Shown here: positions 1 to 5,896 of the stretch, piece by piece
Numbering within the stretch: position 1 is the stretch's first letter
How the letters are laid out: every line of letters starts with the position of its first letter
Source of the DNA: Treponema sp.
GTDB taxonomy: Bacteria > Spirochaetota > Spirochaetia > Treponematales > Breznakiellaceae
Length of the DNA: 13,712 bases
Direction of reading: 5' to 3'
NCBI GenBank assembly: GCA_031279925.1
Contig: JAITHQ010000094.1
Coordinates: forward strand, 1-13,712
The notes under the pieces: model-generated
What the model was told of the DNA's origin: nothing
The model's database searches: none
Seen by the model: the letters and a program-made list of their open reading frames with translations, nothing else
Translations under genes and position numbers: made by a program

Positions 1-29
1 ATTCTGCGCTTTGTGACAAGTTTATATTT

Positions 30-116
30 GGAGAGATGACCGAGCGGCCGAAGGTGCACGATTGGAAGTCGTGTGTACCCGAAAGGGTACCGAGGGTTCA
101 AATCCCTCTCTCTCCG
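30..116 (+). tRNA. tRNA-Ser (anticodon GGA)
   Basis: A complete serine tRNA cloverleaf can be folded by eye. The acceptor stem is GGAGAGA (30-36) with TCTCTCC (109-115) and the discriminator G is at 116. The anticodon stem CACGA/TCGTG (57-61, 69-73) encloses the loop TTGGAAG with anticodon GGA at 64-66, reading UCC and UCU. A long class II variable arm, GTACCC-GAAA-GGGTAC, follows, as expected for serine. The T arm is GAGGG/CCCTC around TTCAAAT (92-108). CCA is not encoded after the discriminator base. The gene's own promoter must lie near or before the left edge of the window. Confidence 0.97.
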
Positions 117-123
117 TAAGTGC

Positions 124-159
124 AGCGTTGATATATGCTAAAATGGTAAAAACAACGCT
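124..159 (+). promoter_or_regulatory. candidate extended -10 promoter inside a 7-bp inverted repeat
   Basis: AGCGTTG (124-130) and CAACGCT (153-159) form a perfect 7-bp inverted repeat separated by 22 nt. Between them is TGC-TAAAAT (136-144), which resembles an extended -10 element without a good -35 box. It could drive the transketolase operon with the repeat as an operator, or the repeat could be a weak fold after the tRNA. Both readings are inference, and no other convincing promoter was found before 313. Confidence 0.3.
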
Positions 160-175
160 ATATGTGGTGTATGGC

Positions 176-200
176 AAATGGATGCTGCATGTATCCATTT
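176..200. repeat. 8-bp dyad AAATGGAT / ATCCATTT
   Basis: AAATGGAT (176-183) and ATCCATTT (193-200) are perfect inverted repeats with a 9-nt spacer. There is no T tract after it, so it does not look like a terminator. It lies between the candidate -10 and the leader hairpins, so it could be a repressor operator or a leader stem. Confidence 0.3.
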
Positions 201-201
201 T

Positions 202-299
202 GGGGTTTAATGTCTTTTTAACCGCTCTAAAGTCCGGCTAAAGGCCCGATGGGTATTAAAACCCCTTCGGCACAAATAATTTTTAATTTTTGTTTTTTT
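202..299 (+). promoter_or_regulatory. leader with competing hairpins upstream of the transketolase operon
   Basis: Two mutually exclusive pairings share the CCCC run at 262-265. One pairs GGGGTTTAAT (202-211) with ATTAAAACCCC (255-265), with a one-base bulge. The other is a local hairpin, CCGATGGG (246-253) with CCCTTCGG (263-270), seven pairs plus one T·T mismatch and a 9-nt loop. The local hairpin is followed by an A/T-rich, T-run region (277-299) just before the ribosome binding site. This is the geometry of an attenuator. The T runs begin about seven bases after the hairpin, which weakens the case. It is not a TPP riboswitch that I can recognise, since the CUGAGA core is missing. Confidence 0.4.
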
Positions 300-312
300 A
301 TGGAGAAAGATT

Positions 313-1155
313 ATGGATCAAGAAAGAGCAAAAGAGCTGAAAAAGACAGCTCAGGACCTGCGCATAACAGGTCTTAAAATGGTGCAGGGCGCGCACTCCG
401 GGCATATTGGCGGCGCGTTTTCCCTGTCCGAGATTATGGCGGTACTGTACTTTGAAAAAATGAACATCCGCCCCAATGAACCCAAATGGGAGGACCGGGA
501 CCGGCTGGTAATGTCCAAGGGACACGCCACAGTGGCCCTCTATCCCACGCTTGCCACACGGGGATTTTTTCCCCTGAGCCTGCTGGAAACTTTCAGAAAA
601 ATTGACGGGCATCTGTCGGGCCACGTGGAAATGAACTATGTACCGGGGGTGGATATGTCCACCGGTTCCCTGGGGCAGGGGCTGTCCGCTGCCGTAGGCA
701 TAGCGCTGGCCGGTAAACAGCTTAAAAAGGATTTTACCGTTTATGCCATTCTGGGCGATGGCGAGATTCAGGAAGGCCAGATTTGGGAAGCCCTGATGTA
801 TGCGGGCAGCCACGGTCTGGACAACCTGATCGTAATCCTGGACAACAACAAGGTGCAGTTGGACGGCACAGTTCCCGAAATTTTGGATACCGGCGACCTT
901 TCCGCGAAATTTACGAGTTTTGGCCTCCATGCCGTATCCGTGGACGGGCATAATGTGGATCAGCTCTGTGACGCGATAGACAAGGCAAAGGCGGCAAAGG
1001 GAAAAGCGAGTGTTATAATAGCGAACACAATTAAAGGCAAAGGTGTTTCATTCATGGAAGGGCAATCCTCATGGCACGGTAAAACACCGAATGACGAACA
1101 GTTTGCCAAAGCATTCGAGGAATTGAATGCGGCGACGAAGGCTTTGGAGGCGTAA
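313..1155 (+). CDS. transketolase, N-terminal (TPP pyrophosphate-binding) subunit
   Basis: This 280-residue cytoplasmic protein is the N-terminal half of a split transketolase, which moves two-carbon ketol units between sugar phosphates. The family motifs are visible: HSGHIGG (28-34), SKGHA (68-72), the GDGE of the TPP/Mg motif (148-151) and NN at 178-179, followed by VQLDG. HSG and the DGHLSGHVE stretch (98-106) supply conserved active-site histidines. Its length matches other stand-alone N-terminal subunits rather than full transketolases of about 660 residues. The ATG at 313 sits seven bases after GGAGA (302-306). The stop is two bases before the next gene, whose ribosome site GGAGG lies inside the end of this one, so the two are probably translationally coupled. 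Its partner is the following gene. The acceptor sugar cannot be read from sequence: it could be the housekeeping pentose phosphate enzyme or a specialised one such as a D-apulose-4-phosphate transketolase. Confidence 0.93.
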   Translation: MDQERAKELKKTAQDLRITGLKMVQGAHSGHIGGAFSLSEIMAVLYFEKMNIRPNEPKWEDRDRLVMSKGHATVALYPTLATRGFFPLSLLETFRKIDGHLSGHVEMNYVPGVDMSTGSLGQGLSAAVGIALAGKQLKKDFTVYAILGDGEIQEGQIWEALMYAGSHGLDNLIVILDNNKVQLDGTVPEILDTGDLSAKFTSFGLHAVSVDGHNVDQLCDAIDKAKAAKGKASVIIANTIKGKGVSFMEGQSSWHGKTPNDEQFAKAFEELNAATKALEA

Positions 1156-1157
1156 TT

Positions 1158-2105
1158 ATGGCGGATAAAATAGCGACAAGACATGCATATGGCGAGGCCC
1201 TTGCGGAACTGGGAGATAAAAACAGCCGGATTGTAGTGCTGGACGCCGATGTGTCTACCTGCACGATGTCATGTATTTTTGGAGAGAAACACCCTGACCG
1301 GTTTTACAACGTGGGAATCGCCGAGGCGAATATGGTGGGCATTGCGGCGGGCATGAGTACCGCCGGTCTTATTCCCTTTGTACACACTTTTGCAATGTTT
1401 ATGGCCGGACGCTCCTATGATCAGATTCGCAACTCAGTGGCCTATCCGAAGCTGAATGTTAAAGTAGTGGGAACCCACGCGGGCCTGTCGGTAGGAGAGG
1501 ACGGCGCTACCCATCAATGTATCGAGGACCTGAGCCTGATGCGGACCATTCCCGGTATGACGGTGCTGTGCCCCTGCGATGGCAACGAAACCGTAAAAGC
1601 GGTATTCGCCATGGCTGAATATAAGGGCCCTGTATATCTGCGCCTGGGGCGGCTGGCCCTGGAAAACGTAACCGATACCATTCCGGGCTATAACTTCCAG
1701 ATCGGGAAAGGGGCGCTGCTGCGGGAAGGGAAAGACGTTAGCATAATTGCTACCGGCCTTATGGTGCAGGAGTCTCTGAAAGCGGCGGCATTGCTGGAAA
1801 AAGAAGGGGTCAGCGTCCGTGTTATCGACATGCACACGATAAAGCCGCTGGACCGTGAAATCATCATCAAGGCGGCAAAGGAGACCGGCGCTATTGTCAC
1901 CGCCGAGGAGCACAACGTAATAGGCGGGCTGGGAGCGGCGGTGTGCGAAGCGGTCTCCGAGGAGCAGCCGGTCCCGGTTATCCGGCTAGGGGTTAATGAC
2001 GAGTTTGGCCGCTCCGGAGATGCAGGGGCATTGCTGCGGCATTACGGGCTTTCCCCTGAAAATATCGTTGAAAAAGCCAAATTGGCTATCAGCAAAAAAC
2101 GGTAA
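1158..2105 (+). CDS. transketolase, C-terminal (pyrimidine-binding) subunit
   Basis: This 315-residue protein is the C-terminal half of the split transketolase. It carries the pyrimidine-binding domain and the transketolase C domain. Seen in order: DADVS (29-33), RFYNVGIAEANM (48-59) with the catalytic glutamate E56 that activates the TPP aminopyrimidine, and HAGLSVGEDGATHQ (107-120), the family signature. From about residue 185 comes the C domain (GKDVSIIATG, then RVIDMHTIKPLD). It should assemble with the preceding gene product into an alpha2beta2 enzyme, each active site being shared between chains. The ATG at 1158 follows GGAGG (1146-1150) at seven bases and leaves only two bases after the upstream stop. 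A 10-bp hairpin follows the stop. Confidence 0.93.
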   Translation: MADKIATRHAYGEALAELGDKNSRIVVLDADVSTCTMSCIFGEKHPDRFYNVGIAEANMVGIAAGMSTAGLIPFVHTFAMFMAGRSYDQIRNSVAYPKLNVKVVGTHAGLSVGEDGATHQCIEDLSLMRTIPGMTVLCPCDGNETVKAVFAMAEYKGPVYLRLGRLALENVTDTIPGYNFQIGKGALLREGKDVSIIATGLMVQESLKAAALLEKEGVSVRVIDMHTIKPLDREIIIKAAKETGAIVTAEEHNVIGGLGAAVCEAVSEEQPVPVIRLGVNDEFGRSGDAGALLRHYGLSPENIVEKAKLAISKKR

Positions 2106-2117
2106 AACATAATTTAC

Positions 2118-2154
2118 GGGCCTTTTTCAGAACCTCGGATTTTGAAAAAGGCTC
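2118..2154 (+). terminator. intercistronic hairpin between transketolase and aldolase
   Basis: GCCTTTTTCA (2120-2129) and TGAAAAAGGC (2143-2152) form a perfect 10-bp stem with a 13-nt loop, extendable by a G·T and a G-C pair. It is followed by the T-rich ATTTCTTTCT rather than a pure T run. It could be a partial terminator or an mRNA-stabilising element that sets the ratio of transketolase to downstream aldolase and kinase. Confidence 0.45.
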
Positions 2155-2182
2155 ATTTCTTTCTATGATTATGGAGGATTGA

Positions 2183-3025
2183 ATGGCACTGGCTGCTTAC
2201 ACCGAACTTTTAACGTATGCGCGGGAACATAATTTTACTGTTGGCGCTTTTAACTCTTTGAATATGGAAACACTGCAGGCGGTTGTTTCCGCAGCGGAAG
2301 CAAAAAATGTGCCGCTGATCGTGCAGACCTATCATGCCCATCTGGATTTTGCCGGCGCGGATTATATGCAGGCGCTGTGTAGCGTAGCGGCTAACAATGC
2401 AAAGGTCAGAATCGCCATGGGTCTTGATCATGGGCAAAATTTTGAACAGGCAAAGGAATGTATCGAGAAAGGTTTTTCCGGTGTGATGATAGACCTTGCT
2501 TCAGCGGATTATGATTACAATGTGTCTGAAACCAAAAAAGTAGTGAACCTGGCTCACGCCAAAGGCGTTTCAGTTGAGGCGGAGCTGGGAAAAATAATGA
2601 CCGGTGACAGTACCATTGAGGAAATTGCCTCAGGATATACTGACCCCGGCATTGCGGTTAAATTTGTCAAAGAAACACATATTGACTGTCTGGCGGTGTC
2701 AATCGGCACTGCGCATGGCCTGTATAAATACACGCCGAAAATAAATTTTGATCTGCTCAAAACCCTTATTAACGAAGTTCCCTGTCCGATTGTCGTTCAT
2801 GGCGGCTCAAATACGCCTGATGAGGATATACTTAAAATGGTCAAACTTGGCGTTGCCAAGCTCAACATAGGGACTGATTTTTTTAATGCGTATAACAAGA
2901 CTCTGGTTGATTGTTTAACAAAGGCCGGTACACATGAAATAGCCCAGGTGTTGGTCAGTGCAAGGGAAGCCGTAAAACAGGCCGCCATGCAGAAAATTGA
3001 TCTGCTTACCGCATACCGCGTATAA
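2183..3025 (+). CDS. class II (zinc) ketose-bisphosphate aldolase, FbaA/GatY-like
   Basis: This is a 280-residue member of the zinc-dependent class II aldolase family, which cleaves ketose 1,6- or 1,7-bisphosphates to dihydroxyacetone phosphate and an aldose phosphate. The length matches the short GatY/KbaY-type proteins. Zinc ligands and catalytic residues are visible: LDHG (81-84) with catalytic D82 and zinc ligand H83, E134 in VEAELG, H178 in GTAHG and H206 in VVHGG. The phosphate-binding stretch is LNIGTDF (227-233). The family's usual HLDHG is GLDHG here. The ATG at 2183 follows GGAGGA (2173-2178). The substrate could be fructose-1,6-, tagatose-1,6- or sedoheptulose-1,7-bisphosphate. Proximity to transketolase makes a sedoheptulose or pentose phosphate role plausible, but that is inference. 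Confidence 0.9.
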   Translation: MALAAYTELLTYAREHNFTVGAFNSLNMETLQAVVSAAEAKNVPLIVQTYHAHLDFAGADYMQALCSVAANNAKVRIAMGLDHGQNFEQAKECIEKGFSGVMIDLASADYDYNVSETKKVVNLAHAKGVSVEAELGKIMTGDSTIEEIASGYTDPGIAVKFVKETHIDCLAVSIGTAHGLYKYTPKINFDLLKTLINEVPCPIVVHGGSNTPDEDILKMVKLGVAKLNIGTDFFNAYNKTLVDCLTKAGTHEIAQVLVSAREAVKQAAMQKIDLLTAYRV

Positions 3026-3061
3026 AAAGTTAAAGACTGTTTGCCTTGAGGATTCTGCCGG

Positions 3062-4552
3062 ATGAGATATATTGGTTTGGATGTAGGAACTTCCGGATGC
3101 AAAGCGGCAATTGTTGACGGACAGGGCGCTATATACGCGACCGCAAAACGGGAGTACTCATTTGAAATGCCCGCAAGCGGATATGCGGAACTGGATCCTG
3201 CGCTTGTTTGGAACGCGGTGCTTGAAACGCTCTCTGAAATAGGCCCCCGCTCCGGCGGGGTTGCCGCGCTGGCGGTTTCATCCATTGGGGAATCGCTGGT
3301 TATGCTGGACCGGGATGATAAACCCCTGGCGAAAAGTATCATCTATCTTGACGCCAGAGGCAAAGATATACTTCCGTACATTGCCGGAAAAATAGACGCA
3401 AGGGAATTGTTTGCCATAACCGGAATGCATAACCACCGCATGTATTCGTTATGCCGCTTTTTGTGGTATCGAAAAAACACGCCGTCTGTTATCGAAAACG
3501 CGGACAAAATATGTATGTTCTGCGATTTCCTGAATTATCAATTGACCGGCAAGCGCGCGCTTGATCCAGGCAGCGCGTCCCGCAGCTCGATGTTTAATGC
3601 AAAAAAACGGGAATGGTCGGCATCCATAATGGACTTGTTTGCAATACCCCAAGAAAAATTCAGCCCTGTCGCGGCCACAGGCGCCATTATCGGCAATCTG
3701 CTTCCCCAGATTGCCCGCACAACCGGCCTGCCCAAAGATTTACAGGTTGTTCTGGGCTGTCACGATCAGTGCTCCGCTACTCTGGGGGCGGGTGTTCTGG
3801 ATCAGGGACAGATCATGCTGGGAGAAGGATCGACCGAGGGCATAAACGCCATAATTAAAACTGAACATATTGACGAAGACGCGCTCTTCAAAAAACAAAT
3901 CAGTCTGGAGCCGTATATCAGCCCGGATACCTATATCGCTGCCCTGGGTACTTTGCAGCATGGTACGGCGATTCAGTGGTTTGTGCAAAACAACGCCGCT
4001 TTTTATGATACCAAGCCCTCTTTGGAAAATGAAACGTTATTCGCAAAGGCGGATCGGTATTGCGCCGAAAATTCCGGCGAGCTTTATTTTATTCCCTATC
4101 TTTCCCGTTCCAATATAATGGATACCGCAAATCAGGCATTGGGCTGTTTTATCGGGCTGGAATTTGACAGTACGGTTAATACCATGTATTGCGCCGTTCT
4201 TGAAGGTCTTGCGTTCGAGACTAAATACAACATGCTGAATCTTGAACAGAGCGGATATACGCCTGAGTTTTTTGCGGCAACCGGGGGCGGGGCAAAATCG
4301 GCGCTGCTGATGCAGATAAAAGCGGATGTGCTTGATTGCGCCATTAATATTCCCCAAAGCGCCGATTCCGGAATAGTGGGACTTGCGATGATCTGCGCGG
4401 TAGCAATGGGCGAATACCACAACTACCGTGAAGCTGCTGAACGGTTTATCAAAATCAAAAAGACCTTTAACCCTCAAACCGATTGCCGCATGCGGTGTAA
4501 CCGTTACATACAAATCAACCGGACCATAAAAAAATTGTATGATGTAATATAA
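3062..4552 (+). CDS. divergent FGGY-family carbohydrate kinase
   Basis: This 496-residue sugar kinase has the FGGY family fold of two RNase-H-like domains and phosphorylates a ketose or polyol with ATP. Visible motifs: the N-terminal phosphate loop GLDVGTSGCK (5-14), the catalytic aspartate D235 in GCHDQ, GEGSTEG (254-260), FIPYLSRS (343-350) and the adenosine-binding ATGGGAKS (406-413). The length is normal for the family. Two spots differ from canonical xylulokinases: the substrate and hinge segment reads PYLSRSN instead of PYLxGER-P, and GCHDQ replaces GGGD. This suggests a substrate other than D-xylulose, or a distinct clade; D-apulose, L-xylulose and tetrulose are possible but unproven. 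The ATG at 3062 follows GAGGA (3048-3052). It lies 36 bp after the aldolase and is probably co-transcribed with it. Confidence 0.88.
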   Translation: MRYIGLDVGTSGCKAAIVDGQGAIYATAKREYSFEMPASGYAELDPALVWNAVLETLSEIGPRSGGVAALAVSSIGESLVMLDRDDKPLAKSIIYLDARGKDILPYIAGKIDARELFAITGMHNHRMYSLCRFLWYRKNTPSVIENADKICMFCDFLNYQLTGKRALDPGSASRSSMFNAKKREWSASIMDLFAIPQEKFSPVAATGAIIGNLLPQIARTTGLPKDLQVVLGCHDQCSATLGAGVLDQGQIMLGEGSTEGINAIIKTEHIDEDALFKKQISLEPYISPDTYIAALGTLQHGTAIQWFVQNNAAFYDTKPSLENETLFAKADRYCAENSGELYFIPYLSRSNIMDTANQALGCFIGLEFDSTVNTMYCAVLEGLAFETKYNMLNLEQSGYTPEFFAATGGGAKSALLMQIKADVLDCAINIPQSADSGIVGLAMICAVAMGEYHNYREAAERFIKIKKTFNPQTDCRMRCNRYIQINRTIKKLYDVI

Positions 4553-4558
4553 ATTGGG

Positions 4559-4589
4559 GACATGCGTATCAGTCTGTGGTCTTTTTTTT
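4559..4589 (+). terminator. weak terminator candidate after the kinase
   Basis: A run of eight T (4582-4589) follows a poor hairpin (GACATG 4559-4564 with TGT-g-GTC 4575-4581, including wobbles and a bulge). It falls between the first gene group and a consensus promoter, so termination here is expected. The hairpin itself is weak. The T run together with the A/T-rich stretch to 4608 could equally act as an upstream element for the next promoter. Confidence 0.3.
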
Positions 4590-4608
4590 GTTTATTATGA
4601 TTTTTTTA

Positions 4609-4638
4609 TTGACAGATGTGTTAAGGGGGGAGTATAAT
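4609..4638 (+). promoter_or_regulatory. consensus sigma70 promoter for the first ABC transporter operon
   Basis: TTGACA (4609-4614) and TATAAT (4633-4638) both match the sigma70 consensus exactly, with an 18-bp spacer. The 27 bases upstream (4582-4608) are almost entirely A/T and could serve as an UP element. Transcription should start near 4645, giving a leader of about 220 nt before the binding-protein gene. Confidence 0.85.
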
Positions 4639-4776
4639 TGTGGACATTATACGGCAGATTTGTCCGGGAACTTCAGTTTTGGAACAAATACCTTTTAAAT
4701 ACGCATGTTTTGCCGGACTGTAGTCTGTTCCGGCAAAGCGAAGGTTGGTTGGAAAGAAACTGTAGGGATATTTGGT

Positions 4777-4833
4777 ATGGCTGAATCGTATCGGCTTCCG
4801 GGCGGCGTTGATTGTGGGTACAATATCCCTTGA
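4777..4833 (+). CDS. possible 18-residue leader peptide
   Basis: ATG at 4777 opens an 18-codon frame, MAESYRLPGGVDCGYNIP, ending with TGA at 4831-4833, exactly in the loop of the candidate terminator hairpin. A weak ribosome site, AGGG (4764-4767), lies nine bases upstream and is part of the alternative antiterminator arm. There is no run of a single amino acid, so it is not a classical amino acid attenuator. It may be chance. Confidence 0.25.
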   Translation: MAESYRLPGGVDCGYNIP

Positions 4834-4857
4834 GGGATATATATTTTTAGTTTTTTT
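4823..4857 (+). terminator. intrinsic terminator-like hairpin in the leader
   Basis: ATATCCC (4823-4829), loop TTGA and GGGATAT (4834-4840) form a perfect 7-bp hairpin. It is followed by ATATTTTTAG and then seven T (4851-4857). It lies immediately before the GGAGG ribosome site (4858-4862) of the binding-protein gene, so it would attenuate the operon rather than end an upstream gene. Confidence 0.5.
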
Positions 4858-4867
4858 GGAGGAAAGT

Positions 4868-5824
4868 ATGAAAATTGGAAAAATGGTGGTGTGCGCTTTG
4901 ATTCTGGTGCTGCTTTGCGGAACCGCCTTTGCCAAAGGCTCAAGCGCGAAAGAGGGTGGCAAAAAGCAGATTGTGGTAGGCTATGCGCCGCCGACACTGA
5001 ATAACCCGTTCTTTGCCGCATTGGAAGATGCCGCCAAGAAAGTGCTTGAAGCGCAGGGCATCAAGGTTGTGGATTTCCATGCTGATAATGACCAGTCCAT
5101 TCAGAATGACAAGGTTCGGGACCTGTTGACCCAGGGCATTGATGCGCTTATCCTGATACCCCGGGATTCCATTGGCGTCCGCGAATCGCTGCAGGCATGT
5201 AAAGACAAGGGCGTTCCGGTTATTATCGCCGACACCCCGCTAATCACCCCCCAGGATCAGGCAATGGTTGTTTCCACAATCGCGTCTGATAATTTTAATG
5301 CCGGCGTGGTAGTCGCCAAGGATATGATGACCAGGCTGCCCCGGGGTTCCGAAATTGTTATTATGCACTCTCCCGCCGCCGGTTCCTGCATACCACGGTT
5401 TGACGGCTTCCAGGATACCCATGCCGGTTATTTCAATGTCCGCCAGGTGTATGACGGCGAAGGCTCTATCGACAAGACCTTCCCCAAGGCCGAGGATGCC
5501 CTTACTTCTTTCAAAGACCTCAAAGCTATTTACTGCATTAACGATCCTTCCGCCGCAGGCGTTGTCCGGGCGATTGAAGGCGCAAAGCGCCAGGGTATTT
5601 TGGTATACGGCATAGACGGCGCTCCCGATGCCAAGAAGATGATTAAAGAAGGAAAAATGATGGGTACGGGCGCACAGTCTCCCATCAACATCGGCAAAAA
5701 GTCGGCGGAAATAGTGTTGCAATATCTCCAGGGTGACCGTAACATCCCGAAGGATATTCCCATCGAGACCTTTATTATCAATAAAGAAAACGTAGACCAG
5801 TATGGTATAGCAGACTGGCAATAA
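4868..5824 (+). CDS. CUT2 sugar ABC transporter, periplasmic substrate-binding protein (RbsB-like)
   Basis: This 318-residue type I periplasmic binding protein captures sugar and delivers it to the permease encoded downstream. An N-terminal signal peptide is clear: MKIGK, a hydrophobic stretch (about 6-20), and FA (21-22) before the linker KGSSAKEGG. C17 lies in LLCG, which is a poor lipobox, so a lipoprotein is unlikely but not excluded. The mature protein has VGYAPPTLNNPFF (37-49) at the first strand, the inter-domain region near TIASDNFNAG (137-146), INDPSAAG (224-231) and YGIDGAPDA (247-255), all matching the Peripla_BP_4 family. The ATG at 4868 is chosen because GGAGG (4858-4862) lies five bases upstream and the signal peptide starts there. 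The frame is open back to a TTG at 4772, but that extension has no sign of being coded. Bound sugar unknown; pentose-like by family. Confidence 0.9.
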   Translation: MKIGKMVVCALILVLLCGTAFAKGSSAKEGGKKQIVVGYAPPTLNNPFFAALEDAAKKVLEAQGIKVVDFHADNDQSIQNDKVRDLLTQGIDALILIPRDSIGVRESLQACKDKGVPVIIADTPLITPQDQAMVVSTIASDNFNAGVVVAKDMMTRLPRGSEIVIMHSPAAGSCIPRFDGFQDTHAGYFNVRQVYDGEGSIDKTFPKAEDALTSFKDLKAIYCINDPSAAGVVRAIEGAKRQGILVYGIDGAPDAKKMIKEGKMMGTGAQSPINIGKKSAEIVLQYLQGDRNIPKDIPIETFIINKENVDQYGIADWQ

Positions 5825-5850
5825 CTCTTTTGGATAATAGCTGACAAGTT

Positions 5851-5885
5851 AGAGGAGCCACCATGTTTCGTGGCTCCTCTGTTTT
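5851..5885 (+). terminator. strong intercistronic hairpin between binding protein and ATPase
   Basis: AGAGGAGCCAC (5851-5861) and GTGGCTCCTCT (5870-5880) form a perfect 11-bp stem with an 8-nt loop, followed by only four T (5882-5885). It lies right before the ATPase ribosome site. A leaky terminator or 3'-end protecting hairpin here would keep the binding protein more abundant than the membrane complex, as is common in such operons. Confidence 0.6.
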
Positions 5886-5896
5886 AAGGAGGCGAT

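Larger units (their letters stand above)
4645..4867 (+). promoter_or_regulatory. long structured 5' leader with alternative terminator/antiterminator pairing
   Basis: The 315 bases between the kinase and the binding-protein gene hold the promoter and this leader. Four structural elements can be drawn. Stem one is ATTTGT (4658-4663) with ACAAAT (4684-4689) plus an inner AAC-TTCA-GTT. Stem two is TTTGCCGGA (4709-4717) with TCCGGCAAA (4729-4737). A 3' switch follows: AATATCCCT (4822-4830) can pair perfectly with AGGGATATT (4764-4772) upstream, or its inner bases with GGGATAT (4834-4840) just downstream to make a terminator. The two pairings exclude each other. I do not recognise a named riboswitch class. 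The fold is read by eye and its function is inferred. Confidence 0.5.

Noticed and set aside
117..312. TPP riboswitch before the transketolase genes
   Set aside because: The conserved CUGAGA core and the rest of the TPP aptamer are not found.
4772..4867. N-terminal extension of the first binding protein starting at a TTG
   Set aside because: The ATG at 4868 has a good GGAGG and begins a normal signal peptide. The extension overlaps the leader hairpins and would bury the signal peptide.
4884..4921. Lipoprotein signal in the first binding protein (LLCG at residues 15-18)
   Set aside because: A leucine directly before the cysteine does not fit the usual lipobox, and a normal signal-peptidase site (AFA) follows. 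Spirochaete lipoboxes are looser, so it is not fully excluded.
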